Assembly: GCA_028289365.1 (NCBI GenBank)
Contig: JANQQM010000033.1
Span: 92,398-156,397, forward strand
Direction: 5' to 3'
Source of the DNA: Salaquimonas sp.
Lineage (GTDB): Bacteria; Pseudomonadota; Alphaproteobacteria; Rhizobiales; Rhizobiaceae
DNA: 64,000 nucleotides
The notes under the pieces are model-generated. The model ran no database searches and was not told where the DNA came from. It saw only the letters and a list, made by a program, of their open reading frames with translations. How positions within the stretch are numbered: the stretch's first letter is position 1; each line of letters begins with the position of its first letter. The translations under genes were made by a program, and so were the position numbers. Of this stretch, positions 17,646-26,871 are shown one piece after another.

Positions 17646-19145
17646 TTGCCGGCTAATGCAAAGATCAGCGCCATCTTCCAGCGCCTAAGAGGTTGTGTGC
17701 CCCAACGGGTACTTGGCCTGATTTTTTGCGCCTTCGTTTTGCAAGGCTGCCTGCTTGCGGGACTGGAAAGTGTCAAGACCGAGCCGATCCTTACCTCGAG
17801 CTTTGTTCGTCCGGATGATCCGCAGGAGGAAATTGGGGCTCGCGAACATCCACTGGTGCTGGCAAAATATGGTGGCGAATACACGAACCGTGATGCCCAG
17901 AATATGCTTGCGGTCATTGTCGGCAGACTGGTTTCGGTATCCGATGACCCTGGGCGAATATACAAGGTCACTGTTCTTGATACCCCGAAAGTCAACGCGT
18001 TCGCTTTGCCGGGTGGTTATCTGTATCTGACGCGTGGACTACTTGCACTTGCCAATGATTCGTCCGAGCTTGCTGCGGTTATTGCGCATGAAATGGCCCA
18101 TGTGACAGCCAACCATGCAATAATCCGGCAGGAAAAGCTTACCGGCAACCAGGTTGGCGAGGAAGTCGTCAATGAGGTGCTTGGGGATACGCTTGCAGCA
18201 CGCGTCGCGCTTGCCGCGAACCAGCTTCAAATCGCAGATTTCTCCCGCGAACAGGAACTCCAGGCAGACGCAATCGGAATCCGGATGATCGGTAGGGCCG
18301 GTTATGATCCTTATGGATCAGCCCGGTTTCTTCGGACCATGCAGGCCTATCAGAATTTCAAACAGGGCAGTTCGGCCAAACTGGATGAGAACTCATTCAT
18401 GTCCAGCCATCCGACCACGCCCCAGCGCATTGAACTGGCAAAACGGCATGCACGTTTCTTCGGCTCCCCTGGTATCGGGGATGCTGACAGGGATCGGTAT
18501 CTGAAAGGGATTGATGGACTTCTATATGGCGATACCGCAGATGAAGGTTTTGTCCGAGGGCAGAGTTTCTCGCATTCCGGGCTTGGTATTACATTTTCAG
18601 TTCCGGATGACGCCAGAATAGATAACCAGCCGAAGGCGGTAATCATCACCGGTCCCGGAGAAGCCGCGACGCGGTTTGATGCAGCCGTGATCGGCAGATG
18701 GCAGTCACTCAAAGACTATTTGAAGAGCGGCTGGATCAACGGATTGCTGCCGGAGACGATTGGCGAGGGGGTTTCGGGTAATGGCTTGAAATTTGCCTAT
18801 GCCGATGCCTTGGCGGAAGGATGGCAGTTCAGGATCAAGATCATTCAAACCGGAACGCAGGTCTATCGCTTCATCACAGCGGTTCCGGCCGGTTCGGAAG
18901 ATCCGGTTGAAATTTCGGAAGCAATTACAAACAGTTTCAGGAAATTGACGGAAACCGAACGCGCCAGTCTTGCACCGCTCCGGTTGAAAGTTGTCACGGT
19001 TTCTCCGACTGACAATATTGGTACGATGGCTTCGCGGATGAAGGTCGGCAATTCCGGCTTACGGATCTTTAGTCTCATAAACGGGCTGGGGCCCGGGGCC
19101 ACGCTGGAACCGGGATCAAAAGTAAAGATCGTTACCGACAGCTAG
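17646..19145 (+). CDS. M48-family metalloprotease lipoprotein, BepA/YfgC-like
   Basis: The protein has about 499 residues. An N-terminal lipoprotein signal ends in the lipobox LQGC near residue 35. The zinc motif HEMAH is near residue 147, with the third ligand in a following QELQADAIG block. The C-terminal half ends in a TVSPTDNIGTMASRM region like the LysM-type tail of such proteases. They act at the periplasmic face of the outer membrane in quality control of beta-barrel proteins. The long start is a TTG at 17646; a GTG at 17697 would give a compact 17-residue lipoprotein signal and is a good alternative. It converges on rpoH, in keeping with envelope-stress links (inference). Confidence 0.88.
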   Translation: MPANAKISAIFQRLRGCVPQRVLGLIFCAFVLQGCLLAGLESVKTEPILTSSFVRPDDPQEEIGAREHPLVLAKYGGEYTNRDAQNMLAVIVGRLVSVSDDPGRIYKVTVLDTPKVNAFALPGGYLYLTRGLLALANDSSELAAVIAHEMAHVTANHAIIRQEKLTGNQVGEEVVNEVLGDTLAARVALAANQLQIADFSREQELQADAIGIRMIGRAGYDPYGSARFLRTMQAYQNFKQGSSAKLDENSFMSSHPTTPQRIELAKRHARFFGSPGIGDADRDRYLKGIDGLLYGDTADEGFVRGQSFSHSGLGITFSVPDDARIDNQPKAVIITGPGEAATRFDAAVIGRWQSLKDYLKSGWINGLLPETIGEGVSGNGLKFAYADALAEGWQFRIKIIQTGTQVYRFITAVPAGSEDPVEISEAITNSFRKLTETERASLAPLRLKVVTVSPTDNIGTMASRMKVGNSGLRIFSLINGLGPGATLEPGSKVKIVTDS

Positions 19146-19206
19146 CAAAAGCTGGGAAGCCTGGACTTCGACCAAATGCGATTATTCCTGATGATCTCGT
19201 CGATTT

Positions 19207-20079
19207 TCAGGAAGCAAATGCGCCTGCCCATCCATTGTGCGAGCTGGTCAGCGCGGTACGCAATTTTTCCAAGGCTCGGCTTTCGATCTGGCGAACACGC
19301 TCCTTGGAAATTCCGAGTTTTCCGCCAAGCTCCTCGAGCGTCGCGCCGGATTCACTCAACCGCCTGCGTTGAATAATCAAACGTTCGCGTTCGTTGAGTA
19401 CTTCCATTGCGTCGTTCAACCATTCATGCCGGCGTTCGGTGTCAATCAGGTTTTCTGCTGTGGCATCAGGTAGCGGGGCATCGTCGACCAAATAATCCTG
19501 ACGCTCATTGCCGGATTCAGATTCGTCCGAAACGGTCATGTTCAAGGACATGTCTGAACCTGACAGCCTTGCATCCATCGTCGCGACATCTGCCACTGAC
19601 ACGCCAATCGCATCGGAAAGCTTGATGTACAGTTCATGCGAGTTGGTCGGCTCACCGGTGCTGGCGATCTTTGCCCGCAGGCGTCTCAGGTTGAAAAACA
19701 GCGATTTCTGGCTTGAAGATGTTCCGCCGCGCACAATTGACCAGTTTCTCAGGATGAAGTCCTGAATAGAGGCGCGTATCCACCAGGTTGCGTAAGTCGA
19801 AAAACGTACTTCGCGGTGCGGATCAAACCGTGCTGCAGCCTCCAGTAATCCTATGTGACCTTCCTGAATCAGGTCGCTCATTGATATCGAATATCTACGA
19901 AACTTAGCCGCGACCGAGATTACAAGTCTCATATGTGCAGATGTCAGTTTGTGGAGTGCTTCCTGATCCTGATCTTCGGACCAACGCAATGCAAGCTCAT
20001 GCTCCTCATCGCGTTCCAGGTAAGGAGCGGAAATTGCCGCCCGCATCATTTTGTTTCCGGCATAGTTGTCAGTGCTCAT
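19207..20079 (-). CDS. rpoH: RNA polymerase sigma-32 factor
   Basis: The protein has 290 residues. Region 2 shows SDLIQEGHIGLLEAAARFDP and FSTYATWWIRASIQDFIL, and region 4 ends in the helix-turn-helix LGISKERVRQIESRAL. The RpoH box between regions 2 and 3 (QKSLFFNLRRLR) separates sigma-32 from other sigma-70 members. It directs heat-shock transcription. The ATG at 20079 has AAAGGA eight bases upstream; the ATG at 20088 has no room for a ribosome site. Alphaproteobacteria often have several RpoH paralogs, so this may be one of two. carD lies upstream on the same strand. Confidence 0.93.
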   Translation of the reverse strand: MSTDNYAGNKMMRAAISAPYLERDEEHELALRWSEDQDQEALHKLTSAHMRLVISVAAKFRRYSISMSDLIQEGHIGLLEAAARFDPHREVRFSTYATWWIRASIQDFILRNWSIVRGGTSSSQKSLFFNLRRLRAKIASTGEPTNSHELYIKLSDAIGVSVADVATMDARLSGSDMSLNMTVSDESESGNERQDYLVDDAPLPDATAENLIDTERRHEWLNDAMEVLNERERLIIQRRRLSESGATLEELGGKLGISKERVRQIESRALEKLRTALTSSHNGWAGAFAS

Positions 20080-20163
20080 CCAACTCATCCTTTCCGCAAC
20101 ACTATACGCAAGTTAGATGACGTTGGATTGGTTGTGCCGGTAACAGTTTCTCACCTCGGCGTG

Positions 20164-20197
20164 AATAAAAAACCCGGCACTGTGTAGTGCCGGGTCT
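20164..20197 (-). terminator. intrinsic terminator of carD
   Basis: On the minus strand, a perfect 10-bp stem, ACCCGGCACT/AGTGCCGGGT, closes on a 4-base loop and is followed by TTTTTTA. It starts about 29 bases after the carD stop, a textbook factor-independent terminator that separates carD from rpoH. Confidence 0.92.
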
Positions 20198-20223
20198 TGG
20201 TATACGTTATCGAGCCGGAAGAA

Positions 20224-20787
20224 TCAGGCTGCTTCAACCTGCTGATCATCTTCAGGTTTGACACCCCGTTTAGGGCCCTTCGCCAAGTTTTTCTCAATCA
20301 AAACAACCGCTTCTGTTGCGGAAATCTTATTTACGGATGAGATTTCGCGAGCCATCCGATCCAATGCCGCTTCATAAAGCTGGCGTTCCGAATAGGACTG
20401 CTCAGGCTGATTTTCCGAGCGGAACAGGTCACGAACTACCTCAGAGATCGCAATCAGATCACCGGAATTAATTTTCGCTTCGTATTCCTGGGCACGTCTG
20501 CTCCACATTGTGCGCTTTACGCGCGCACGGCCCTGAACGGTTTTCAAGGCTTTCTCGATCGCCGGAGTTTCGGATAGTTTGCGCATACCGGCGGAAACAA
20601 TTTTTGCGACCGGAACGCGCAGCGTCAATTTATCCTGTTCAAATTCCACAACGAACAGTTCGAGCGTATGCCCGGCAACTTCCTGTTCTTCAATTGCGGT
20701 AATTTGGCCAACACCATGTGCCGGATAAACTATGTACTCACCGATCTTGTAACCGTGACGTTGTGTGGTTTTTTTTGGCGTTGCCAT
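20224..20787 (-). CDS. carD: CarD family transcriptional regulator
   Basis: The protein has 187 residues. An N-terminal CarD/TRCF-type Tudor-like domain (YKIGEYIVYPAHGVGQI) contacts the RNA polymerase beta subunit, and a C-terminal helical domain carries conserved WSRRAQEYEAKINSGDL, with the tryptophan that wedges the promoter bubble in this family. It stabilises open complexes, mostly at rRNA and housekeeping promoters. I start at the ATG at 20787 with GGAG 11 bases upstream; a GTG at 20799 overlaps that site. It is followed by a strong terminator. Confidence 0.92.
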   Translation of the reverse strand: MATPKKTTQRHGYKIGEYIVYPAHGVGQITAIEEQEVAGHTLELFVVEFEQDKLTLRVPVAKIVSAGMRKLSETPAIEKALKTVQGRARVKRTMWSRRAQEYEAKINSGDLIAISEVVRDLFRSENQPEQSYSERQLYEAALDRMAREISSVNKISATEAVVLIEKNLAKGPKRGVKPEDDQQVEAA

Positions 20788-21168
20788 ATTCTTACGCACT
20801 CCTAGTTAAACCCATACGGCTTTCAGATGCGACCGGTTGATCAATGTCAGAAAGAATTCGCATGCAAAGTCTACCATCACCCCGCCGGATAGCGCCGAAA
20901 GGGTTCCAATGCCCAAGCTTTGCTTGATCCCATCGTAAATCTTGTACTGTTCAGCAAGGCGGCAAGGACTTAGGTGGAGACTATGCCATCGGAGCTAGCA
21001 ATACGGGATGGGGATCCTTCGAATTTCGTTTCTGGACGGATGTCCGATGGCCTCTTTGACCGTTACGGAACAATATAAGGTATTTTGCGGGAAAAATCAA
21101 TTTCTTCCCGCAATTGCGAAGCGGTAGCAAATGACACCGCAACTGAAACAAGATCCAGCCTATATTTT
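20788..21168. other. 381-base gap upstream of carD
   Basis: I see no credible gene here. A weak minus-strand frame across 20981-21190 overlaps the GFA gene and has no family resemblance. The stretch must hold the carD promoter. Its main structure is the inverted repeat at 21085-21113. Confidence 0.5.
21085..21113. repeat. long inverted repeat between carD and the GFA gene
   Basis: TTGCGGGAA (21085-21093) and TTCCCGCAA (21105-21113) form a perfect 9-bp stem. Inside it, AAAT and ATTT pair around CA with one bulged C, so about 13 bp pair in total. There is no T-run on either side, so an intrinsic terminator is not well supported; an operator or RNA structure is possible. Confidence 0.5.
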
Positions 21169-21636
21169 CTATTGAGACTTTGCGTACCAATTGGCGAACT
21201 CTGCCAGTAGATCAGGGAAATCATCCATCGGCGGCAATGTCTTAAAGCTATGGATTGCGGGGGTCCTCGCCCAGGATAGCATTTCGCTGGTGTAAGTTTC
21301 TATAAACGGCTCATATGATTTCGCATCATCCATCAATGTCGAGCGCACATTGACCAAATCATCCAATCCGTTTGGACGTGTATACAGCCAACTCATGCAG
21401 TGTGGGCAGAAATAATGGCGGTCATCACCGTGCATTCCGCCGATTACAGGTTCTCCCTCGATGACTTCAAAACTGTTCATGGGAAACAATGAACTAAGAG
21501 AATATGCACTGGCGGTCATTTTCTGGCATCCGCGGCAATGACATGCCATCGTGATGAGCGGTGCACAGTTTGCCTGAAATTCAACCTGACCGCACCTGCA
21601 ACTACCTTTGTGAACTTTCCCTGCACCAGTATTCAT
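21169..21636 (-). CDS. GFA (CENP-V/glutathione-dependent formaldehyde-activating) family protein
   Basis: The protein has 155 residues. The zinc ligands follow the GFA layout: GSCRCGQVEF near residue 12, ACHCRGCQKMTAS near residue 31, and a distal pair FCPHCMS near residue 77. Members bind zinc and sometimes glutathione, but most have no proven activity, and the name formaldehyde-activating should not be taken as function. It lies upstream of carD and downstream of fdxA on the same strand, with about 88 bases to fdxA. Confidence 0.88.
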   Translation of the reverse strand: MNTGAGKVHKGSCRCGQVEFQANCAPLITMACHCRGCQKMTASAYSLSSLFPMNSFEVIEGEPVIGGMHGDDRHYFCPHCMSWLYTRPNGLDDLVNVRSTLMDDAKSYEPFIETYTSEMLSWARTPAIHSFKTLPPMDDFPDLLAEFANWYAKSQ

Positions 21637-21686
21637 GACAATCCTCTCGGCAAACTGTCACTGAATTCAGTATAATAGTGGATATT

Positions 21687-21702
21687 GCAGCCTATTGGCT
21701 GC
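21687..21702 (-). other. hairpin downstream of fdxA
   Basis: A perfect 6-bp stem, GCAGCC/GGCTGC, closes on a 4-base loop 22 bases after the fdxA stop. The following bases on the minus strand are AT-rich but are not a T-run. It may act as a weak terminator or 3'-end structure. Confidence 0.35.
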
Positions 21703-21724
21703 CAGGCACCTAGTGAAGTAGCGG

Positions 21725-22063
21725 TTAGTCGCCCTGACCGGGTTCGGGCGAAAAGTATTTTTCGAATTTGCCTTCCATACCGTCATAATCCTTGGAATCA
21801 GCTGCCGGTTCGCGCTTGATGGTAATGTTGGGCCACTTTTCGGCATATTCGGCGTTTATTTGCAGCCACTTATCAAGGCCCGGCTCTGTGTCCGGTTTGA
21901 TCGCGTCGGCAGGACATTCCGGTTCGCAAACTCCACAGTCGATACATTCGTCCGGATGGATGACAAGCATGTTTTCACCTTCGTAGAAGCAATCCACCGG
22001 GCAAACTTCGACGCAGTCCATGTATTTGCATTTGATGCACTTGTCATCGACGATATAGGTCAT
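21725..22063 (-). CDS. fdxA: ferredoxin, 7Fe (3Fe-4S/4Fe-4S) type
   Basis: The protein has 112 residues. The N-terminal cluster motifs are C9-x2-C12-x4-C17-x3-C21-P and C40-x2-C43-x2-C46-x3-C50-P, the arrangement of Azotobacter FdI-type seven-iron ferredoxins. A 50-residue C-terminal extension without cysteines follows, standard for FdxA. It is a soluble electron carrier. It sits between the S4-domain gene and the GFA gene on the minus strand. Confidence 0.94.
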   Translation of the reverse strand: MTYIVDDKCIKCKYMDCVEVCPVDCFYEGENMLVIHPDECIDCGVCEPECPADAIKPDTEPGLDKWLQINAEYAEKWPNITIKREPAADSKDYDGMEGKFEKYFSPEPGQGD

Positions 22064-22186
22064 TCAATCTCTCCGGATATTTTGCCGGTAAAACCGTTGC
22101 GTAGCTTGTTTGCCAAATGTCTTCAAGGTCGATTTGCTGCATGGCAGGGTGCCGACGGCAAACTAATTCCAAAATGCGGGTCCTGC

Positions 22187-22555
22187 TCAGATTATCTTGC
22201 CCCGCAATTCGGCTAATGCACGCCGCTGTCGCCGGTCTGGACGTTTTTGTGGAGACGGCTGTGTTCCGGTATCCTTGGGTTTTGGTGCCGGCGGCGAATG
22301 ATCAACATATAATTTGGATGCCTCAGAATACGGACCACGCCGCTTACCGATCGCAACAATCTCGTAAACACAAATTTGTCTGTCCAGGGCAATTGTCAAT
22401 ACATCGCCTGGTTTGACTTGCCTGCTTGCAGAGACCGCTTTTTCGCGATTGATACGGACCTTGCCCGCCAGAACAAGCTTTTGCGAAAGCGAGCGCGTTT
22501 TTACGACCCTCGCATGCCAGAGCCATTTGTCTATCCGAGTTGATTTTTCAGCCAT
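22187..22555 (-). CDS. S4-domain RNA-binding protein (HslR/Hsp15-like)
   Basis: The protein has 122 residues. An N-terminal S4 fold (RIDKWLWHARVVKTRSLSQK to VKPGDVLTI) is followed by a basic Pro/Arg-rich tail, as in Hsp15, which binds free 50S subunits with nascent chains. Its start overlaps the end of the helicase gene by 8 bases, so the two are translationally coupled, pointing to a shared RNA or ribosome role. Confidence 0.9.
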   Translation of the reverse strand: MAEKSTRIDKWLWHARVVKTRSLSQKLVLAGKVRINREKAVSASRQVKPGDVLTIALDRQICVYEIVAIGKRRGPYSEASKLYVDHSPPAPKPKDTGTQPSPQKRPDRRQRRALAELRGKII

Positions 22556-25553
22556 CGTCCTTTTCGAGCTGTTTTTTTAGATCCATCAATTTGGCAAAAG
22601 GTGAATCAGGGTCAATTCGTTTCTCGCGTCTTTCCGGTCGTGGTTTGCCGCCTGATCCGGACTTGGCCTTTTCCTGATGGGCACGAAACTGGTTGCCACG
22701 ATTTGATTTGCCGCGTTTCTTGTTACCGGAAAAATTGCGATTGTCGGCATGTTCGCCAGCGTTCCTGTTGGCGGCTGCGCCCCTGCCGGAGCCTTGCTTC
22801 CGGAATGCAGTTCGCTCAGGTCGCGGTGTGCGCCAAATTGTGACGGTCCTGGCAATTTCGGCCTCGACGGCGCCATCCGAATCGGTATCGGCGACAACGG
22901 TCGCCTGCGTCTGTTCGCCTTCGGATGGTGTCGTGGTTTCGGTCGTCGGCGATTCGGCTTTTTGCTCTGATGGTTGCTCTACAGATTCCGATTTCGCTTC
23001 CTGCGCGGCCGCTGGCGTTTCAGACTTGATTTCTGCCGTGTTCTCGACCGGTTTGTCCGTCGCCTGGGTTGGCTTCAGTTTCTCGAACTCTTCGAGGGAC
23101 TTCGTCTCGCCGCGATAACCAAGATCCTTCAGGACCTTCTCCATGTCGGCATGGGTGGCACCAAGGAATGAGAGCATTGCCGGGGTCACATAAAATGTTC
23201 GATTTCCCATGGCGCCGTCAGGTGGCGGAAGGTCGGCTCCAGTGCGCCAGGAAACTGCGGGCCGGATGAGATCTGCCAAGCGTTCCAGAATATCGATCCT
23301 CACAGCCTTGTCTCCCAAGAGACGAAAACCGCACAGGCGGTAGATTTCCGGATCGATTTCCCTATCGACCGGGAAGGATGTCCTGCCTGCGGCGGACATG
23401 TTGGGAATTTCAGTCAGCCCTGACGCATCGAGGCGATTGTTCTTTAGCCCCCAGAGCAGGCAGATCAATTCGGCCGGGCCCGGCTTGAGAAGTACCGGGA
23501 CGAAAATGCTGTAGGCGCCGAAACGGACACCGTGCCGGCGAATCTTTGCCCGCATGTCCTGATCGAGGCCCTGCACTTCGGAAGAAATTTCCCGCCGGTC
23601 GACGGAACCCAGTTGTTCGACTATTCGAAATGCAACGCCGCGCGAGGTACCGGTCAGCGCTTCGTCCGCCGGCAAATCCACTAGGGGTTTCAAGACGGTT
23701 TCGATATGATTTGACACCCACCGGTCAAGCCGATGCTGAACCATGTCACGATGGTTGCCTGTGAGTTGCTCGTCGGCGAGAATTGTCACTTTTGGTTTCA
23801 GGACGTCGTCCGTGCTCGCCAGTTTCCCGACCGGCACTCCGAGCCATCTAAGCGTACCGTCGGATCCGAGCGCAAAATCTCCGTTCGGGGCAGAAGAGAG
23901 GCGTTCGGCGCGTTTGGATATTTCAGTTGCCAATGCCTTTGCCGCAGCATTAGCAGCGGCCTTGGCATCTGCGCCGGTAGCCACCGTGTCTGCCGTAAAT
24001 CTGAATCCTTCCAGTTTGCCGACATGATGGCCTTCTACGACCACATCTCCTTCAGGGCTGATTTCTGCTTCCAGCATTGCATTTTCCCGCAAGCGCTTCA
24101 TCAATACGCTTGTCCTTCGATCTATGAAACGTTTCGTCAAGTTCTGGTGCAGCGCATCCGATAGACGATCCTCAATGTCCCGTGTCTTCTCCTGCCAATG
24201 GACAGGATCGGCAAGCCAGCCGGCGCGATGTGAAAGATAGGTCCAGGTCCGTATATGTGCAATGCGTGCCGACAATATGTCTATGTCGCCATCGGTTCTG
24301 TCTGTACGACCAATCTGGTCGGCGAACCATTCCTCATTGATTGATCCCGAATTCACCAGATCCAGAAATATGTTTCTCAACAGCTCGGCATGCTCACCTG
24401 GCGAGATGCGCCGATAATCCGGGATCTGGCAAACATCCCAGAGCAGCTGTACTTGCGCTGAATCGCTGCATGCAGCTGCGATCGGTTCCACTTTCGAAAG
24501 GTTGTCCAATGCCACCAGATCTGCGGCAGGAAAGGACTTCATCAACATTCGTTGATCAGACGGGCGTTCAAGCGACGCCCGCAAATCGTTGATTGAAGAA
24601 AAATCCAGGTCGCGGTTCCGCCAGATCAACACCTTCACCCGATCGAAGTCATGGGTCTCCAGGCGCTGGACCAATTCGTCGGGGAACGGGTCGACCTGCC
24701 CGGTCACGCCAAAGGTACCGTCGCGAATGTGGCGTCCGGCCCGCCCGGCGATCTGCCCCATTTCCGCAGGCGTCAGATTCCGGTGGGTCAAGCCATCAAA
24801 TTTTCGATCCTGGGCAAATGCGACGTGATCGACATCCAGATTGAGGCCCATGCCGATGGCGTCCGTTGCGACCAGAAAATCGATATCGCCTGATTGGTAC
24901 AAGGCAACCTGAGCGTTTCTGGTGCGTGGACTCAAAGAACCAAGCACAACAGCTGCGCCACCGCGCTGACGACGGATAAGTTCGGCAATCGCGTAAACTT
25001 CATCGGCAGAAAACGCCACGATTGCGCTTCGGCGCGGCAGGCGGGTAATCTTCTTTTGCCCTGCCCAGGTAAGCATCGACATGCGTGGTCGCGTCACGAT
25101 GTTGATCCCGGGCAGCAATTCATCAAGCGTGTTGCGAATTGTCTCGGCCCCGAGCAGCATCGTTTCGTCGCGGCCGCGCAAATTCATCAGCCGGTCGGTG
25201 AAAACATGTCCACGTTCCAGATCTGCAGCGAGCTGGACCTCGTCAATGGCAACAAAAGCAGCATCGGTCCGGTCCGGCATCGCCTCGACGGTGCAAACCT
25301 GATACCGGGCCTTGCCGTTGGCATTGATTTTTTCCTCACCGGTAATCAGCGCGACATTGGCAACGCCAACACGATCAGCGACCCTGCCATAGACTTCTCT
25401 TGCGAGTAGCCTGAGCGGAAGGCCGATCAGCCCGCTTTCATGCGCGGTCATGCGTTCGATTGCCAGGTGGGTCTTGCCCGTATTCGTCGGGCCAAGCACA
25501 GCGATTACGCCGAGTCCGCTGCGTTCTGAATTGGCAGTTTTGTTGGTTGTCAT
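22548..25553 (-). CDS. SUV3-like ATP-dependent RNA helicase with disordered C-terminal tail
   Basis: The protein has 1001 residues. The helicase core is N-terminal: Walker A GPTNTGKT (21-28), a DEVQ box (104-107) instead of DEAD, and motif VI QIAGRAGR (267-274). These are marks of the Suv3 branch of Ski2-like helicases, which in mitochondria work with an exoribonuclease in RNA decay. Roughly the last 160 residues are low complexity: first rich in Glu, Thr and Ser, then in Gly, Arg, Asn and Lys, and probably bind RNA. It overlaps the S4 gene by 8 bases. An RNA-turnover role is inferred from the family. Confidence 0.88.
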   Translation of the reverse strand: MTTNKTANSERSGLGVIAVLGPTNTGKTHLAIERMTAHESGLIGLPLRLLAREVYGRVADRVGVANVALITGEEKINANGKARYQVCTVEAMPDRTDAAFVAIDEVQLAADLERGHVFTDRLMNLRGRDETMLLGAETIRNTLDELLPGINIVTRPRMSMLTWAGQKKITRLPRRSAIVAFSADEVYAIAELIRRQRGGAAVVLGSLSPRTRNAQVALYQSGDIDFLVATDAIGMGLNLDVDHVAFAQDRKFDGLTHRNLTPAEMGQIAGRAGRHIRDGTFGVTGQVDPFPDELVQRLETHDFDRVKVLIWRNRDLDFSSINDLRASLERPSDQRMLMKSFPAADLVALDNLSKVEPIAAACSDSAQVQLLWDVCQIPDYRRISPGEHAELLRNIFLDLVNSGSINEEWFADQIGRTDRTDGDIDILSARIAHIRTWTYLSHRAGWLADPVHWQEKTRDIEDRLSDALHQNLTKRFIDRRTSVLMKRLRENAMLEAEISPEGDVVVEGHHVGKLEGFRFTADTVATGADAKAAANAAAKALATEISKRAERLSSAPNGDFALGSDGTLRWLGVPVGKLASTDDVLKPKVTILADEQLTGNHRDMVQHRLDRWVSNHIETVLKPLVDLPADEALTGTSRGVAFRIVEQLGSVDRREISSEVQGLDQDMRAKIRRHGVRFGAYSIFVPVLLKPGPAELICLLWGLKNNRLDASGLTEIPNMSAAGRTSFPVDREIDPEIYRLCGFRLLGDKAVRIDILERLADLIRPAVSWRTGADLPPPDGAMGNRTFYVTPAMLSFLGATHADMEKVLKDLGYRGETKSLEEFEKLKPTQATDKPVENTAEIKSETPAAAQEAKSESVEQPSEQKAESPTTETTTPSEGEQTQATVVADTDSDGAVEAEIARTVTIWRTPRPERTAFRKQGSGRGAAANRNAGEHADNRNFSGNKKRGKSNRGNQFRAHQEKAKSGSGGKPRPERREKRIDPDSPFAKLMDLKKQLEKDDG

Positions 25554-25703
25554 TTCCGAGGATATATCTCGTAGATTTGCTGTGAAAGAGGCGGAATTAT
25601 ATTTCCCTGTTTCCTGCGCGCAGGTTTTATATTGGTTTTACAAGGTTTTCTAGCAAATACTGCCTTTAAGGCATTTGTTCGTCTGATTGTGGTTACGAGT
25701 GGT

Positions 25704-26561
25704 TTACTTGGCAGAAGTGCCGAAGAAAACCGGCATTGCCGTGAACTTTCCGATCCAGGTCGGTACTTCAATACGAATGGGTGTAAACAGGCTTGAATTC
25801 TCCATGGGCGCAAGCCAGATCTCGATACCCTCATTGTCGCGCATGTAGTTGATATTTTTCTGATTTTTCTTGTGCCCGGAAACCGGTATGTAGCGCAACT
25901 GACATACAAAGGCGTCGCCTTCATATCCCTCCGTCGAGATTGTCTTGATATATTTATACTTCAATTTGATATCGAAACGTGTGTCACCGTCATAGACATT
26001 CAATACTCGATTGCAGACCGCTCGAGGGTTTTTTACGTCCTCCGGCGCTACGGGGACAATGATACTGCTTCCGGGATCAATAACGCTGCTAAGCTGCTCT
26101 TCTTCGATCTGAACCCATTTACGGCTCTTTTTCTTGCGCTTTTTCTTTTTGGGTTCGATGGAGACCGTCTTTACCGCGCCATCCTCGAATTCCATTTCAA
26201 GTGTTGATTTCTTGTTTTTCTTCTTTTTCTCTTCGATGTAGATGGCCTCATGCTGAATGGCCATTACCTTGTCACCGTTAATCAAACCGCTGCTCTTGGC
26301 CCGGCCTTTGCCGGGTGAAACCATTTCTGCAACACCAACCGTTTTCCCTGATGCAGTCATGGAATAGGTCTCGTCATTGAATTCAATTTTAAACGTAGCT
26401 TTTCCTACCGGGATTACGCCAAAGCGGACATTCCATTTTGTTTTGTGACGCGTCGTCTCCGCATTCACCGTATCCGCTAGGCCGATGGAAAATATCAAGA
26501 TGCCTGCCATCGCCTTGATCAAGGCTGACACGGATTGAATCGATTGTCTGCTTAATGTCAT
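25704..26561 (-). CDS. DUF3108-like exported protein with lysine-rich insertions
   Basis: The protein has 285 residues. A signal peptide (hydrophobic segment ALIKAMAGILIFSIGLADTV, cleavage after VNA) is followed by a beta-rich domain with the DUF3108 pattern FGVIPVGKATFKIEF. Two lysine clusters stand out, at about residues 112-118 and 138-148, with up to four lysines in a row. I start at the ATG at 26561 because it begins the signal peptide; longer frames run back to 26708. DUF3108 proteins are periplasmic and of unknown function. It is divergent from rpmB. Confidence 0.7.
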   Translation of the reverse strand: MTLSRQSIQSVSALIKAMAGILIFSIGLADTVNAETTRHKTKWNVRFGVIPVGKATFKIEFNDETYSMTASGKTVGVAEMVSPGKGRAKSSGLINGDKVMAIQHEAIYIEEKKKKNKKSTLEMEFEDGAVKTVSIEPKKKKRKKKSRKWVQIEEEQLSSVIDPGSSIIVPVAPEDVKNPRAVCNRVLNVYDGDTRFDIKLKYKYIKTISTEGYEGDAFVCQLRYIPVSGHKKNQKNINYMRDNEGIEIWLAPMENSSLFTPIRIEVPTWIGKFTAMPVFFGTSAK

Positions 26562-26871
26562 TCTAGGTTCCGAACTCGCTTTCAGAAAAATGGGTAACAT
26601 AAAGCAGTTATCGCAGCCTAGCTGAACAGAATGTGAAGCACGTCCAGGTGTTTTGATTTCTGTCGCAAGCTTTGGCTTGACGCAGTAATGCCAAATCACT
26701 ATAGACACGTGACTTTCCCGGAGGTCCGAGCCGCGCGGGCCTGGCTATTAACCGCCAGCCAAGCAGTTCTTATTTGCCTTAATGGTTTGACGGCAAGAAG
26801 CTAGGTTGAACCTGTGGCGATTTAGCGGCAATCGACCGGAGCCGGAACCAAAGATTTACAAGGAAGAAGAT
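26562..26871. other. 310-base divergent gap between DUF3108 gene and rpmB
   Basis: No gene is seen here. The gap holds the candidate rpmB promoter at 26677-26705 and a long leader of about 160 bases before the rpmB start. A pair CTGGC/GCCAG inside 26740-26765 could form a modest hairpin. Confidence 0.5.
26677..26705 (+). promoter_or_regulatory. sigma-70 promoter upstream of rpmB
   Basis: TTGACG at 26677-26682 and TATAGA at 26700-26705 are separated by exactly 17 bases, each one mismatch from consensus or close to it. Transcription would start near 26712, giving an rpmB leader of about 160 bases. Confidence 0.65.

Noticed and set aside
22601..24893. Plus-strand frames opposite the helicase gene
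   Set aside because: They are antisense shadows of a well-supported coding region with no independent family features.
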